Below, piece by piece: positions 17,994 through 28,501 of a stretch of DNA of 64,000 bases (the first letter of the stretch is position 1; each line of letters opens with the position of its first letter). Made by a program: the position numbers and the translations under genes. The notes under the pieces were generated by a model. It was not told where the DNA came from, made no database searches, and was given only the letters and a program-made list of their open reading frames with translations. Source of the stretch: an uncultured Pelagibacteraceae bacterium (GTDB lineage: Bacteria > Pseudomonadota > Alphaproteobacteria > Pelagibacterales > Pelagibacteraceae); contig CACKGK010000006.1 of assembly GCA_902599665.1 (NCBI GenBank), positions 17,999 through 81,998 on the forward strand, given 5' to 3'.

Positions 17994-19279
17994 AAAATGT
18001 AGTTGTTGTCGGTTCTCAATGGGGAGATGAAGGAAAAGGAAAAATAGTTGACTGGTTGTCTAGTGAAGCTGATGTGGTTGTTAGATTTCAAGGTGGCCAT
18101 AATGCAGGTCATACGTTAGTCATAGATGGAGTTACTTATAAATTAAGACTATTACCATCTGGCATTGTGAGAAAAAATAAAATTTCTATTATAGGAAACG
18201 GAGTTGTTGTCGACCCATGGGCTTTGCTTGATGAAATAAAAGAAGCCAAATCTAAAGGTGTACAAATAAATGACAGCAATTTGATATTATCTGAATCGGC
18301 AACTTTAATTTTACCATTTCACAGAGAGATGGATGAAATTAGAGAGGACTCTGCAGGTAATTCTAAAATTGGAACTACAAGAAGAGGAATTGGACCAGCT
18401 TATGAAGATAAAGTAGGAAGAAGATCTATAAGAGTAATGGATCTAGCATCAAAAAAAAATCTTGAAAAAAGATTAACCGTAGTACTTGAACATCATAACG
18501 CAATACGCAAGGGATTAGGTAAATCTCTATATGAGAAAAAAAAATTAGTCGAAGAATTAGTAAAAATAGCACCAAATATTTTAAATTATTCCGCACCTGT
18601 TTGGAGAAAAATAGACCAATTTAAATCAGAAAATAAGAAAATTTTATTCGAGGGTGCTCAAGGTATATTACTTGATGTTGATCACGGAACTTACCCATAT
18701 GTAACTTCATCAAATACAGTTGCAGCTTCTGCAGCAACAGGATCTGGATGTGGCCCCAATTCGATAAATTTTGTTTTAGGTATAACAAAGGCATATACAA
18801 CAAGAGTAGGCGAAGGGCCTTTCCCAACTGAACTTACAGATGATGTTGGCAATCATTTAGGAGAAAAGGGACATGAATTTGGAACAGTAACGAGCAGAAA
18901 AAGAAGGTGTGGCTGGTTTGATGGAGTTTTAGTAAGACAAACTATAAAGATTTCAGGCATTGATGGTATAGCATTAACTAAGTTAGATGTTTTAGATGAA
19001 CTTGATGAAATTAATGTTTGTGTAGCATACGATCTTAACGGAAAAGAAATAGATTATTTTCCAGCCGCGGTAGAGGACCAATTAAATGTTAAACCAGTTT
19101 ATAAAAAATTTAAAGGTTGGAAATCTAAAACCCAGGGAATTAAAAAATTTGAAAATTTACCTAAGAATGCCAAGATTTATATAAAAGCAATTGAGGAGTT
19201 TATTGAAACAAAAATATCAAGTATTTCAACAAGTCCTGAGCGAGAAGATACTATTCTTTTAATAGATCCGTTTAATTAG
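17990..19279 (+). CDS. purA: Adenylosuccinate synthetase
   Basis: The 429-residue protein has the family's GTP-binding N-terminus [18 protein letters not shown], the IMP-site segment [12 protein letters not shown], and the signatures GIGPAYEDK and [21 protein letters not shown]. It makes adenylosuccinate from IMP, aspartate and GTP. Its start overlaps thiD as ATGA. Its last eight bases overlap the 3' end of rpoH on the other strand, leaving no space for a terminator. Confidence 0.97.
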   Translation: MKNVVVVGSQWGDEGKGKIVDWLSSEADVVVRFQGGHNAGHTLVIDGVTYKLRLLPSGIVRKNKISIIGNGVVVDPWALLDEIKEAKSKGVQINDSNLILSESATLILPFHREMDEIREDSAGNSKIGTTRRGIGPAYEDKVGRRSIRVMDLASKKNLEKRLTVVLEHHNAIRKGLGKSLYEKKKLVEELVKIAPNILNYSAPVWRKIDQFKSENKKILFEGAQGILLDVDHGTYPYVTSSNTVAASAATGSGCGPNSINFVLGITKAYTTRVGEGPFPTELTDDVGNHLGEKGHEFGTVTSRKRRCGWFDGVLVRQTIKISGIDGIALTKLDVLDELDEINVCVAYDLNGKEIDYFPAAVEDQLNVKPVYKKFKGWKSKTQGIKKFENLPKNAKIYIKAIEEFIETKISSISTSPEREDTILLIDPFN

Positions 19280-20162
19280 CAGGTAATAAATTTTTTGATT
19301 TAGCAGAGTTCAGCATATGCTTCTGTAATTTTTCAAATGCTTTATTTTCAATTTGTCTAACTCTTTCTCTACTTATTTTATATTTTTTACTAAGCTCATC
19401 TAAAGTTGTTGGTTCATCAGTGAGCCTTCTTGAATATAGGATTTTTTTCTCTCTGTCATTTAATACTTTAATTGAGTCTTGAAGTAAGTCTTTTCTCTGC
19501 TCCATTTCATCATTTTGAGCAATTTTTAATTCATGATCCATATCATTATCTACTACCCAGTCTTGCCACTCATCACCATCCTCACCAATGGGTGCATTTA
19601 AAGATTTTTCTTTACCGGAAAGTCTTCTATTCATGGAAATTACTTCATCTTCACTCACTGAGAGTCTTTTTGCAATATCCTCAACATGTTCTTTTTTAAG
19701 ATCTCCTTCTGATCTAGGGGCTATTTGGTTTTTAATTTTTTTTAAATTAAAAAATAGTTTTTTTTGAGCAGTTGTTGTACCTATTTTAACTAAACTCCAT
19801 GATCTTAAAATATATTCTTGTATTGAAGCTTTTATCCACCACATTGCATACGTAGCAAGTCTGAAGCCTTTCTCTGGCTCAAATTTCTTTACTGCTTGCA
19901 TTAGTCCCACATTTCCTTCAGATATCATTTCATTTAGAGGCAGACCATAGCCTTTGTAACCCATAGCGATCTTTGCAACCAATCTAAGATGGCTAGTTAC
20001 TAACTTTTCGGCTGATTTCACATTTCCTGTTGACTGCCAATTTTTGGCTAACATATATTCTTCCTCAGCTGCGAGCATAGGAAATTTCTTTATTTGTGAA
20101 AGGTATGCAGCTAACCCACCTTCATTTGAAAGTGCAGGTAAATTGTAGTTATTGTTATTCAT
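19272..20162 (-). CDS. rpoH: RNA polymerase heat-shock sigma factor RpoH (sigma-32)
   Basis: The 296-residue sigma factor has region 2 ([40 protein letters not shown]), the RpoH-box-like [12 protein letters not shown] that sets RpoH apart from RpoD, and a region 4 helix-turn-helix ([19 protein letters not shown]). It directs heat-shock transcription. SAR11 genomes are known for having few sigma factors, essentially RpoD and RpoH. It lies 43 bp downstream of rluD on the same strand and converges with purA, overlapping it by 8 bp. FtsH, its usual protease, is encoded nearby. Confidence 0.96.
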   Translation of the reverse strand: MNNNNYNLPALSNEGGLAAYLSQIKKFPMLAAEEEYMLAKNWQSTGNVKSAEKLVTSHLRLVAKIAMGYKGYGLPLNEMISEGNVGLMQAVKKFEPEKGFRLATYAMWWIKASIQEYILRSWSLVKIGTTTAQKKLFFNLKKIKNQIAPRSEGDLKKEHVEDIAKRLSVSEDEVISMNRRLSGKEKSLNAPIGEDGDEWQDWVVDNDMDHELKIAQNDEMEQRKDLLQDSIKVLNDREKKILYSRRLTDEPTTLDELSKKYKISRERVRQIENKAFEKLQKHMLNSAKSKNLLPAN

Positions 20163-20205
20163 TCGAGGTATTTATTTAATAAATAAATAAAATTTTACAA
20201 TGTTT

Positions 20206-21186
20206 TTATTTATTGATTTTTCTTAGTTTTTTAAGAATTTTTTCCAAATCATAAGGTAATTTTGATGAAAATTCTAGCCATCGATTATTTTTTGGATGAT
20301 TAAAACCGAGTGTTTTAGCGTGTAGAAATTGTCTATCAAGAGAAACTAGGCACTTCTCGAGTTCAGTATTTATATTAATGAATTTTTTAAATTTTTTCTT
20401 ATATTTTTTATCACCTAAAATATTATTCCCTTTGTTAGACAAGTGAACTCTTATCTGATGAGTTCTACCTGTTTCTAATTTACACTCAATAAGACTTAAT
20501 GTTGGTACATCATCATTTTCAAATATTTCTAAAGTTTTGTAGTTCGTTATAGCTTTTTTACCTTTATTTAAAGAGACCTCCATCATTTGTCTGTTCTTTG
20601 AGCTTCTTGTAATAAATGTTTCAATTTTTCCATTTTGGGGTCTTATTTTGCCCCAGACTAAAGCCTGGTAAACTCTTGTAATAGAATGCTCAGAAAACTG
20701 ATTAGATAAATTTTCATGGGATACATTATTTTTAGCAACTACAATTAATCCAGATGTCTCTTTATCTATCCTATGAACAATGCCTGGTCTTAATTCGTTT
20801 CCAATATTTGATAAATTATTACCAGTATAATTAATTAAGGCATTTACAATTGTATTGTCATAATTTCCTGGTCCAGGATGCATTGAAATTCCAGCTGATT
20901 TATTTAATACTATCAAATCTTCATCCTCATGAATTATTTCAAGTGGATAATTAAATGGTGTAAGTCTTTCTTTTTTTGGTTCAACAATTTCAAAAAATAT
21001 TTCATCATCTACTTTAACTTTTCTAGATGGGTCAGTAACAATTATATTGTTTATTTTTAAGTTATTTTCTAAAATTAAAACTTTTACTCTTGATCTACTT
21101 AATTTATTGTTCTGATTTGATAACAAAACATCAATTCTTAAATTATTTTCTTTATTTTTAACTTTTATATTTATATTACTTTTCAT
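20206..21186 (-). CDS. rluD: RluD-family 23S rRNA pseudouridine synthase
   Basis: The protein has an N-terminal S4 RNA-binding domain (LRIDVLLSNQNNKLSRSRVKVLI) and the RluA/RluD catalytic motif HRIDKETSGLIVVAKN, whose Asp is the nucleophile. GRTHQIRVHL and FLHAKTLGFNHP follow. I start it at Met 21186 (326 residues). The ORF-track start at 21222 would lie inside tRNA-Arg on the other strand. The substrate is probably U1911/1915/1917 of 23S rRNA, as for RluD, but RluC-like specificity cannot be excluded. Confidence 0.88.
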   Translation of the reverse strand: MKSNINIKVKNKENNLRIDVLLSNQNNKLSRSRVKVLILENNLKINNIIVTDPSRKVKVDDEIFFEIVEPKKERLTPFNYPLEIIHEDEDLIVLNKSAGISMHPGPGNYDNTIVNALINYTGNNLSNIGNELRPGIVHRIDKETSGLIVVAKNNVSHENLSNQFSEHSITRVYQALVWGKIRPQNGKIETFITRSSKNRQMMEVSLNKGKKAITNYKTLEIFENDDVPTLSLIECKLETGRTHQIRVHLSNKGNNILGDKKYKKKFKKFININTELEKCLVSLDRQFLHAKTLGFNHPKNNRWLEFSSKLPYDLEKILKKLRKINK

Positions 21187-21191
21187 GTTAT

Positions 21192-21201
21192 TATAATTAT
21201 A
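21192..21201. promoter_or_regulatory. Palindromic TATAATTATA giving -10 boxes on both strands (tRNA-Arg / rluD)
   Basis: The 10-bp perfect palindrome TATAATTATA contains TATAAT on each strand. On the plus strand it lies 10 bp before tRNA-Arg; on the minus strand it lies 9 bp before the rluD ATG. The minus-strand copy has TTGAGC 15 bp upstream, inside the tRNA gene. I find no good plus-strand -35. This is a candidate shared divergent promoter. Confidence 0.45.
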
Positions 21202-21207
21202 CAATAT

Positions 21208-21284
21208 GCGCTTGTAGCTCAACTGGATAGAGCGCCAGATTTCGGCTCTGGAGGTTCAGGGTTCGACTCCTTGCGGGCGCACCA
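21208..21284 (+). tRNA. tRNA-Arg(UCG)
   Basis: The 77-base cloverleaf folds by eye. The acceptor stem is GCGCTTG/CGGGCGC with two G-U pairs, the D stem GCTC/GAGC, the anticodon stem CCAGA/TCTGG with loop TTTCGGC (anticodon TCG), and the T stem CAGGG/CCTTG with loop TTCGACT. Discriminator A and CCA are encoded. It reads CGA and other CGN arginine codons. The stop codon of the convergent ABC permease begins at the very next base. Confidence 0.96.
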
Positions 21285-22076
21285 TTACTCTCCCATGTTA
21301 ATTAATGTACCCCTATTTTTTGCAGCATTAAATGAATAATAAAATAAAATTATTGAAAGTGTGAAATATAAAGCATTCCAAATGAAAGCATTATAAATAT
21401 TTTCAATATCCACAGTTTGGTTAATCAAGATGTTTCTAGCTTCCTCAAATATATATACTAACGGTAAAATATAAGCTATTTTTTGAAATACTTCTGGAAG
21501 AGTTTCTATAGGGTAATAAATACATCCAAATGGCGCAAGTAAAAACATTGTCGACCATGCTATATTCTCAAATGATGGGCCAAATCTAAGTAATCCTGAA
21601 GAAACTAAAATTCCTAGCGTAATCCCAAAAATATAAAGACTCAGAAATAGAAAAAACAAAAATATTCCTAACTCTAAGATTGAAATTCCAAATAATGGGG
21701 AAGTTAGCAAGACTGCAGGAACTAGACCAATTAAAGATCTTATTAAGGCTGTTATAACAAGTGAAGTTAAAATTTCACCAATCTTCATAGGCGCTATAAA
21801 AAGATTGGTAAAATTTCTACTCCAAATCTCCTCTAAAAAAAGCATATTAAAACCAATACTTGTTCTGAACAAAAAATCGTAGAGTATTGCACAAGTCAAA
21901 ATCACACCAACTGCATTGTTGTAATAAGTTGTGTGTGTAGCAAAAAAATTAGAGATAAATCCCCAAAGAGTAATTTGAATAGTTGGCCAGTATACTAAAT
22001 CTAAGATTCTAGGAAATGATCTAGTTATAAGATAAAAATGTCTTAAAAATAAACCATATATTCTAGTTAAACTCAC
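21285..22076 (-). CDS. ABC-2 type transporter permease
   Basis: The 263-residue protein has about six hydrophobic segments and the ABC-2 pattern near its C-terminus (STMFLLAPFGCIYYPIETLPEVFQKIAYILPLVYIFEEARNI). This is the NodJ/DRA-type exporter fold. The substrate is unknown; related systems export polysaccharide, drugs or lipids. It overlaps the ATPase gene upstream by 14 bp, so the two form one transporter. Its stop codon abuts the 3' end of tRNA-Arg with no spacer. Confidence 0.88.
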   Translation of the reverse strand: MSLTRIYGLFLRHFYLITRSFPRILDLVYWPTIQITLWGFISNFFATHTTYYNNAVGVILTCAILYDFLFRTSIGFNMLFLEEIWSRNFTNLFIAPMKIGEILTSLVITALIRSLIGLVPAVLLTSPLFGISILELGIFLFFLFLSLYIFGITLGILVSSGLLRFGPSFENIAWSTMFLLAPFGCIYYPIETLPEVFQKIAYILPLVYIFEEARNILINQTVDIENIYNAFIWNALYFTLSIILFYYSFNAAKNRGTLINMGE

Positions 22077-22800
22077 TTTTGCTCCTTGAGAGTTTTAAGA
22101 AAACTTCTTCTAGATTTGTTCTTCCGTGCTTATTAATCAAATCATCAGGCGTCCCTTGGTCTATAATCTCTCCATTTTTCATCATTAGCACTGATTTGCA
22201 CAATCGTGTTACTTCACTCATATTATGAGAGGCTAAAAGTACTGAGATTTTTTTTTCTTTTTTATATTCTTCTAAAAAAGTTCTAACAAAATCACCCACT
22301 TCTGGGTCTAAAGACGCTGTTGGCTCGTCAAGCAAAAGCACCCTTGGTTCATTAATTAAAGCTTTTGCTAAACTTACTCTATTTTTCTGACCAGAGGATA
22401 ATTCACCAGTAATACTATCCAATAATTCTTCTATTCTCAATTTTTCTGAAAGATATTCAATTCTCTCCTCAATATTTTGGACTTTATAAAGTTTAGCATA
22501 AACATTTAGATTTTGCTTTACAGTAAGCTTTTTTGGTAATTCAATATATGGAGATATAAAATTAATCATTTCGAGTATTTCAATTCTATGATTTTCAAGT
22601 TTAAGATTATTAATCAATATTTGTCCGCTTGTAGGTTTTAGCAAACCAAGCAACATTCCAATAGTTGTAGTTTTACCTGAGCCATTTGGTCCAAGCAAAC
22701 CTAGAATTTCATTTTCTTGAACATTAAAAGAAATACCTTTCACAGCTTGCTTTTTTCCATAATTTTTTTTTATATTTTTTACTTCAATTAAATTTTTCAT
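22063..22800 (-). CDS. ABC transporter ATP-binding protein
   Basis: The 245-residue ATPase has Walker A GPNGSGKTT, the signature LSSGQKNRVSLAKAL, Walker B VLLLDEPTASLDP and the switch LASHNMSEV. It is the cytoplasmic energy subunit of an ABC-2 exporter of the CcmA/NodI/DrrA class. The overlapping permease gene downstream (22076) and the Sua5 gene upstream (17 bp overlap) suggest a three-gene transcript. The transported compound cannot be inferred. Confidence 0.93.
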   Translation of the reverse strand: MKNLIEVKNIKKNYGKKQAVKGISFNVQENEILGLLGPNGSGKTTTIGMLLGLLKPTSGQILINNLKLENHRIEILEMINFISPYIELPKKLTVKQNLNVYAKLYKVQNIEERIEYLSEKLRIEELLDSITGELSSGQKNRVSLAKALINEPRVLLLDEPTASLDPEVGDFVRTFLEEYKKEKKISVLLASHNMSEVTRLCKSVLMMKNGEIIDQGTPDDLINKHGRTNLEEVFLKLSRSKSEFN

Positions 22801-23728
22801 TTTTCGATGCCCTCAAAAGTCTATCGTTAATTGCCTCACCAATTTGAACATTTGGTATTTTCTCAACCGCAATTTTTTTATATCTATTTTTTTTTATTTT
22901 TCTTAATGTTTTGTATAAATTTTTTGCTGCCTCTTTTAAATTTTTAGTTTTACTTAAATAAAAATAATTTTTATTTTTTTTTTTCCTTTTTTTTATCAAA
23001 ATAAAAGCCTCATCATAATTATTTTTTTTGACATTTAGTCTCATAGGGATTCCAGGAGAATAATGCAATTTTCTACTACCTGGCATTTTTACATTTACTT
23101 CTTTTTTTTGATTATTTTTTGACGATTTGATAAATTTATAAATTGTTTTACTGTCTATACCTCCCAATCTAAGAATATTAGGCTTACCGACAAGATTTAT
23201 TATAGTAGACTCCAAACCTACCTTTGAAGATCCTCCTTCTAAAACAAATTTAATTTTATTCCCAAACTCATCAATTACGTCTTGTTTTGAAACTGGACTA
23301 ATACTTGATGAAATATTTGCACTCGGAGCTGCTAGAGGATAATCAATTTCTTTTAATATCTTTCTGGTTAAATGATGACTTGGAAATCTTACTGCTACCA
23401 GATTTGAGTTATTTGTGACTATTTTTGAAATTTTACTAGTCTTTTTAAGTTTCAAAACAAACGAAATTGCTCCTGGGCAAAATTTTTTGTAAAGCCTCCT
23501 GAAAACACTATTTAATTCACAATCCTTTTTTAATTGATTGATATTATGATAGTGAACAATTAAAGGATTACTTCTAGGCCTTTTTTTTAACTTAAATATT
23601 TTTGATACAGCATTTTTTGAGTAGGCATTTGCAGCCAACCCATAAACAGTTTCGGTGGGGATTGCTACACATTCATCATTATTCAAATATTTTATTGTTT
23701 TTTTGATATTTGAATCGTTAATTTTCAT
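22784..23728 (-). CDS. L-threonylcarbamoyladenylate synthase (Sua5 type)
   Basis: The N-terminal 200 residues are a YrdC domain (ECVAIPTETVYGLAANA, KRPRSNPLIVHY, PLAAPSANISS, STIINLVG). A linker with MPGSRKLHYSPGIP and a C-terminal Sua5 domain complete 314 residues. The domain pair indicates the longer Sua5 form rather than the single-domain TsaC. It makes threonylcarbamoyl-AMP from Thr, bicarbonate and ATP for t6A37 in ANN-decoding tRNAs. It diverges from xseB across only 20 bp, so their promoters must reach into each other's coding sequence. Confidence 0.92.
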   Translation of the reverse strand: MKINDSNIKKTIKYLNNDECVAIPTETVYGLAANAYSKNAVSKIFKLKKRPRSNPLIVHYHNINQLKKDCELNSVFRRLYKKFCPGAISFVLKLKKTSKISKIVTNNSNLVAVRFPSHHLTRKILKEIDYPLAAPSANISSSISPVSKQDVIDEFGNKIKFVLEGGSSKVGLESTIINLVGKPNILRLGGIDSKTIYKFIKSSKNNQKKEVNVKMPGSRKLHYSPGIPMRLNVKKNNYDEAFILIKKRKKKNKNYFYLSKTKNLKEAAKNLYKTLRKIKKNRYKKIAVEKIPNVQIGEAINDRLLRASKNEKFN

Positions 23729-23748
23729 ATAATATCACCAACTAATAT

Positions 23749-24003
23749 ATGAATGAAAAAAATTTGCTAGATGATATTACATCAAAATCTTTAAATGAGC
23801 TTACGGATTTAGCTGATAAAATTATTAAAAATTTGGAAAATGAAATAAATTTAGAAAACAAATCAGAGGACTATGCAAATTTGATTAAAATAAATAAACT
23901 TATAGAAAAAAAATTTCAAAAAAACCTTAAAGAAATATCAGAAAAATCAAATTCAAAAATCAAAGAGATTAAATCAAAGAAAGATGGAAAAAAAACTAAA
24001 TAG
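23749..24003 (+). CDS. xseB: Exodeoxyribonuclease VII small subunit
   Basis: The 84-residue acidic/basic helical protein resembles XseB in its SLNELTDLADKIIKNLENEINLE segment and in size. XseB subunits assemble on the XseA catalytic subunit to form exonuclease VII, which degrades single-stranded DNA. The Lys-rich tail from about residue 62 is longer than usual. The xseB-ispA-dxs order is classic for proteobacteria and strongly supports the call. It overlaps ispA by 20 bp. xseA is not in this window. Confidence 0.88.
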   Translation: MNEKNLLDDITSKSLNELTDLADKIIKNLENEINLENKSEDYANLIKINKLIEKKFQKNLKEISEKSNSKIKEIKSKKDGKKTK

Positions 24004-24853
24004 AATTGTTAAAAAAACTAACGATTATCTTTATCTATATTTTTCTAAAGAAAAAAATACAGATCTAATCAAACCGATGTTGTATGGACTTCTTCCTGGA
24101 GGAAAAAAAATAAGATCAAAAATATTATTTGATGTTGGTTCAATATTTAAAACAAATAAAAAAAATATCTTGCAAATAGCTGCTGCAGTAGAATGCATTC
24201 ATGCTTACTCACTCATTCATGATGATTTGCCCTGTATGGATAATGATAATTTAAGGAGAGGAAAGTTGACGACCCATAAAAAATTTAGTGAGTCCACAGC
24301 AATACTTGCAGGTAATTCTTTACTTACAATAGCTTTCCAAATTTTGAGCCAGAAAAAATTAAATTTAAGTGAAAAGAAGAAAATAAAATTAATAAACTTA
24401 CTATCAGAGAGTTCTGGTCATTCTGGTATAGCTGGAGGTCAATATCTAGATTTAAGTTATGAAAAAATAAAAAAAAATAAAAGACAAATTATTGATATGC
24501 AAATTAAGAAAACTGGTAGGCTTTTTAGTTTTTGTTGCGTGGCACCAATTATTATGTCAGATAAAATAAAATATTTACGAATGTTTAATAAAATTGGTAA
24601 TGAAATAGGCCTATTGTTCCAAATTGCTGATGATTTAATAGATTTAAAGGGAAAAACATCAAGCGTTGGAAAAAAAACTAGAAAAGATTTAAAAATGGGA
24701 AAAGCTACTTTAATAAGTTTACTAGGTACTAAAAATACTATTAAATATGCAAATGAACTGAAATTAAATATATTCAAAAGTTTAAATAAATTTGGAAAAA
24801 AAAGTAGAGATCTTAAAGAAACCATAAATTATATTTTAAGTAGAACAAAATGA
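23984..24853 (+). CDS. ispA: Farnesyl/geranyl diphosphate synthase (short-chain polyprenyl synthetase)
   Basis: The 289-residue protein has the first aspartate-rich motif in [10 protein letters not shown], the second in [11 protein letters not shown], and [11 protein letters not shown] near the N-terminus, as in IspA. It condenses IPP with DMAPP and GPP to give farnesyl diphosphate, which feeds quinone and undecaprenyl synthesis. It overlaps xseB by 20 bp and dxs by four bases. The long-chain synthase gene ispB, at 28.5-29.5 kb, would use its product. Confidence 0.94.
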   Translation: MEKKLNRIVKKTNDYLYLYFSKEKNTDLIKPMLYGLLPGGKKIRSKILFDVGSIFKTNKKNILQIAAAVECIHAYSLIHDDLPCMDNDNLRRGKLTTHKKFSESTAILAGNSLLTIAFQILSQKKLNLSEKKKIKLINLLSESSGHSGIAGGQYLDLSYEKIKKNKRQIIDMQIKKTGRLFSFCCVAPIIMSDKIKYLRMFNKIGNEIGLLFQIADDLIDLKGKTSSVGKKTRKDLKMGKATLISLLGTKNTIKYANELKLNIFKSLNKFGKKSRDLKETINYILSRTK

Positions 24854-26763
24854 GTAGTAATTACAAATTTTTAAACAATGTCAATTTTCCAAGTGATATC
24901 AGAAAATTATCTCAATCTGAGATAAAAGCTTTGGCTGATGAGGTCAGGCAAGAATTAATTGACGTTGTCTCAGAAACTGGTGGACACCTAGGAGCTGGTC
25001 TTGGAGTTGTAGAGCTCACTGTGGTTTTGCATTATATATTTAATACTCCACATGATAAATTAATTTGGGATGTTGGGCACCAAACTTATCCTCATAAAAT
25101 ATTAACTGGTAGGAAAAATAAAATTAGAACACTAAGAAAAGGGAGGGGATTGTCTGGTTTTACAAAAAGATCAGAAAGCGAGTATGATCCTTTCGGCGCT
25201 GCTCATAGTTCAACTTCTATATCTTCGGCACTAGGGATGGCTGTTGCTAATAAATTGTCAAATAAATCTGATAATGTAATTGCAGTCATAGGTGATGGAG
25301 CGATAAGTGCTGGTATGGCATATGAGGCAATGAACAACGCAGGAGAAAGTAAGACAAAAATGATAGTCGTTTTAAACGACAATGACATGTCAATTGCAAA
25401 ACCTGTTGGAGCTATGAGAAAGTATCTTGCAAAAATTCTGTCTGGTAAGATTTATTTTAGTTTTAGAGAGACATTAAAATTAATCATATCTGCCTTCTCA
25501 AAAAGATTTAAAAACAAAGCAGGAAAAGCAGAGGATTTTTTAAGATCTGCAGTTACTGGTGGTACTTTATTTAATTCCATGGGATTTTATTACATTGGAC
25601 CAATAGATGGACATGATATTGATACGATGGTTTCTGTATTTAAAAATGCAAAAGAAATTAATTATGATGGTCCAATTTTAGTTCATGTAAAAACTGAAAA
25701 AGGAAAAGGTTATAAATTCGCAGAAAAATCTGAAGATAAATTCCATGGAGTTTCAAAATTTAATGTAAAAACAGGAGAACAGATAAAGTCTTCATCTAAT
25801 GCACCATCATATACAAAAGTATTTGCTAATACCTTAATCAAGCATGCTGAAAAGGATAGTAAAGTTGTTGGTATAACAGCAGCGATGCCATCAGGAACAG
25901 GTATGGATTTATTTGGAAAAAAATTTCCTAACAGAATGTTTGATGTTGGAATAGCAGAACAGCACGCAGTAACTTTTGCCGCTGGAATGGCTACAGAGGG
26001 ATTTAAACCTTATGCAGCAATATACTCAACTTTTCTTCAAAGAGCTTATGATCAAGTTGTTCATGATGTTGCAATTCAATCCCTGCCAGTAAGATTTGCA
26101 ATTGATAGAGCTGGACTAGTTGGTGCTGATGGACCAACACATGCAGGCTCGTTTGATATAACATACTTATCAACACTACCAAATTTTGTAGTAATGGCGG
26201 CTAGCGATGAAGCCGAACTTGTAAGAATGATCAATACCTCAATAGATATTAATGATAGACCCTCAGCTTTTAGATATCCAAGAGGAAATGGTATAGGGAT
26301 TGAATTACCAGAAATAAATGAAAAAATTGAGTTGGGTAAAGGAAAAATTATTAAAACTGGAAAAAAAGTTGTAATTTTAAATTTTGGTGCAAGACTTCAT
26401 GAGTGTATTTTAGCATCTGAAAATTTATCTAAAAAAGGAATTAATATTTCTATAATTGATGCAAGATTTGCAAAACCTTTAGATGAAAATTTAATCTGGC
26501 AAATTGCAACAGAGCATGAGGTTTTAATCACAATAGAGGAGGGCTCTATTGGTGGATTTGGATCTCATGTTAGTCAGTTTCTCAGTGAAAAAAATCTTCT
26601 AGATAGCAATTTAAAATTTAGATCAATGATATTACCTGACAGATTTATAGATCATGATAAACCCGAATTAATGTATAAATTTGCAAATCTTGACTCAATT
26701 GGAATTGAAAATAAGATTTTAGATACATTAAATTCAAAAGTTTTAATAAAAAAATCTAATTAA
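24850..26763 (+). CDS. dxs: 1-deoxy-D-xylulose-5-phosphate synthase
   Basis: The 637-residue protein shows DXS features: [22 protein letters not shown], the thiamine diphosphate motif [18 protein letters not shown], and the transketolase-like pyrimidine domain [17 protein letters not shown]. It condenses pyruvate and glyceraldehyde-3-phosphate as the entry step of the MEP isoprenoid pathway. It overlaps the ispA end as ATGA. Its stop interlocks with the aroC stop on the other strand in a shared TTAA. Confidence 0.97.
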   Translation: MSSNYKFLNNVNFPSDIRKLSQSEIKALADEVRQELIDVVSETGGHLGAGLGVVELTVVLHYIFNTPHDKLIWDVGHQTYPHKILTGRKNKIRTLRKGRGLSGFTKRSESEYDPFGAAHSSTSISSALGMAVANKLSNKSDNVIAVIGDGAISAGMAYEAMNNAGESKTKMIVVLNDNDMSIAKPVGAMRKYLAKILSGKIYFSFRETLKLIISAFSKRFKNKAGKAEDFLRSAVTGGTLFNSMGFYYIGPIDGHDIDTMVSVFKNAKEINYDGPILVHVKTEKGKGYKFAEKSEDKFHGVSKFNVKTGEQIKSSSNAPSYTKVFANTLIKHAEKDSKVVGITAAMPSGTGMDLFGKKFPNRMFDVGIAEQHAVTFAAGMATEGFKPYAAIYSTFLQRAYDQVVHDVAIQSLPVRFAIDRAGLVGADGPTHAGSFDITYLSTLPNFVVMAASDEAELVRMINTSIDINDRPSAFRYPRGNGIGIELPEINEKIELGKGKIIKTGKKVVILNFGARLHECILASENLSKKGINISIIDARFAKPLDENLIWQIATEHEVLITIEEGSIGGFGSHVSQFLSEKNLLDSNLKFRSMILPDRFIDHDKPELMYKFANLDSIGIENKILDTLNSKVLIKKSN

Positions 26764-27845
26764 ATTTTGTTTTGAGCAGTGTTCATTAAATAGTGATCAA
26801 GTATTACACAATGCATCATAGCTTCTCCTATAGGAACCGCTCTGATTCCTACACATGGGTCATGTCTACCTTTAACAGATATTGTTGTATTCTTACCAAA
26901 TTTATCAATTGTTTTTCTAGATGATAAGATCGATGATGTTGGTTTAACAGCAAATGAAATTTTTATTTCTTGCCCTGTTGAAATACCTCCCAAAATTCCA
27001 CCAGCATTATTTGATTTAAAACTAGTTTTACCTTTTCTTTGTAAAATCTCATCAGAGTTTTCTTCCCCAGTTAGCATAGCTGAATCCATTCCTGATCCAA
27101 TATTTACACCCTTTACAGCATTAATGCTCATCATTGCTGCTGCTAAATCCATATCTAATTTGGAATATATTGGCGCTCCAAGTCCTAAAGGCACTCCTCT
27201 TGCTCTTATCTCAATTATTGCTCCACAAGATGAACCAGCTTTTCTTATGCCAAGTAAATATTTTTCCCAGAGCTTAATTGCAGATTTGTCAGGACAAAAA
27301 AATGGATTTGCAGATATAGTTTTGTCTTTCCATTTGTTTATATCACACCCTAAAATTCCTAATTGTATAACAGCACCGACTGCTTGATATTTAGCACCAA
27401 TCTTATTTTTCAAAACTACTTTTGCAATTGCCCCTGCTGCAACTCTTGCTGCAGTCTCACGGGCTGATTGTCTTCCACCTCCTCTATAATCCCGAATTCC
27501 ATACTTTTTAAAATAAGTGTAATCTGCATGTCCTGGTCGAAATTTGTTCTTTATTGTCTCATAATCTCTAGATCTCATGTCTTTGTTATAAATTATTAAA
27601 GATATCGGAGTTCCAGTAGTTTTTCCCTCAAAAACACCAGATAAAATATTAATTTTGTCATCCTCTTTTCTTTGTGTTGTGAATTTAGATTGACCTGGTT
27701 TTCGTTTATTAAGTTCTTTTTGAATATCACTTTCCTTTATTGGAACATTTGGTGGGCATCCGTCTACAACACACCCAATTGCAGGACCATGAGACTCTCC
27801 CCAAGTAGTAAATCTAAATATCTTTCCAAAAGTATTAAATGACAT
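26760..27845 (-). CDS. aroC: Chorismate synthase
   Basis: The 361-residue protein has the AroC signatures [21 protein letters not shown] at the N-terminus, [29 protein letters not shown] in the FMN/EPSP site and GGISTGQEI. It converts EPSP to chorismate using reduced FMN, the last common step to aromatic amino acids and folate. It converges with dxs, overlapping by four bases, and diverges from pdxH over 32 bp. Confidence 0.97.
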   Translation of the reverse strand: MSFNTFGKIFRFTTWGESHGPAIGCVVDGCPPNVPIKESDIQKELNKRKPGQSKFTTQRKEDDKINILSGVFEGKTTGTPISLIIYNKDMRSRDYETIKNKFRPGHADYTYFKKYGIRDYRGGGRQSARETAARVAAGAIAKVVLKNKIGAKYQAVGAVIQLGILGCDINKWKDKTISANPFFCPDKSAIKLWEKYLLGIRKAGSSCGAIIEIRARGVPLGLGAPIYSKLDMDLAAAMMSINAVKGVNIGSGMDSAMLTGEENSDEILQRKGKTSFKSNNAGGILGGISTGQEIKISFAVKPTSSILSSRKTIDKFGKNTTISVKGRHDPCVGIRAVPIGEAMMHCVILDHYLMNTAQNKI

Positions 27846-27877
27846 TATCTTACTGTATAAATTATTTTTTTAAAATT

Positions 27878-28501
27878 ATGAACGAAAAAAACTCACTTGG
27901 ATTAAATCTTTGCTTTAAAGATCATAATAACCCAATAAAACTTTTTGAAGAATGGTTCAATAAAGCAAAAAAAACTGAAATTAATGACCCAAATGCGTTT
28001 GCTGTAGGCACTGTTAATAAAAAAGGATTTCCAACAGTCAGAATGGTTCTTCTTAAAGATTTTGATAAAAATGGTTTCGTTTTTTATACAAATTTAAAAA
28101 GTGATAAAAGTAAAGCCATTAAAAATTCTTCAAAAATTTCCATGTGTTTTCATTGGAAAAGCCTACAAAGACAAATTAGGGTAGTTGGTATTGCATCTAA
28201 AGTTTCAAAAAAAGAAGCTGATGATTATTATAAATCAAGAGCATATGGAAGTAGAATTGGTGCTTGGGCTTCACAACAGAGTAGCATTTTAAAAAAAAGA
28301 GATGATTTATATAAATCTATAAAAGAATTTAAAAAAAAATTCCCAAATCAAAAAAAAGTACCACGACCAGAATACTGGTCAGGCTGGAGAATAAAACCTA
28401 AAGAAATAGAATTCTGGCTTGATGGTCAAAATCGAATTCATGAAAGATTGAAATACATTAGAAAAACTAAAAGTTGGAAAAAAGTATTGCTAAGCCCTTA
28501 G
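27878..28501 (+). CDS. pdxH: Pyridoxamine/pyridoxine 5'-phosphate oxidase
   Basis: I use Met 27878 (207 residues), which begins just before the usual PdxH N-terminus; the ORF-track start at 27839 overlaps the divergent aroC. Motifs include PTVRMVLLKDFDKNGFVFYTN (FMN-binding region), GSRIGAWASQQSS and the C-terminal RPEYWSGWRIKPKEIEFWLDGQNRIHERL. The enzyme oxidises PNP and PMP to pyridoxal phosphate. Its stop shares a TTAG tetramer with the ispB stop. Confidence 0.94.
   Translation: MNEKNSLGLNLCFKDHNNPIKLFEEWFNKAKKTEINDPNAFAVGTVNKKGFPTVRMVLLKDFDKNGFVFYTNLKSDKSKAIKNSSKISMCFHWKSLQRQIRVVGIASKVSKKEADDYYKSRAYGSRIGAWASQQSSILKKRDDLYKSIKEFKKKFPNQKKVPRPEYWSGWRIKPKEIEFWLDGQNRIHERLKYIRKTKSWKKVLLSP

Noticed and set aside
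20166-20190. AT-only inverted repeat between rluD and rpoH
   Set aside because: TTTATTTAATAAATAAATAAA can pair with itself but has no G/C and no loop structure typical of a terminator or riboswitch; expected by chance at this base composition.
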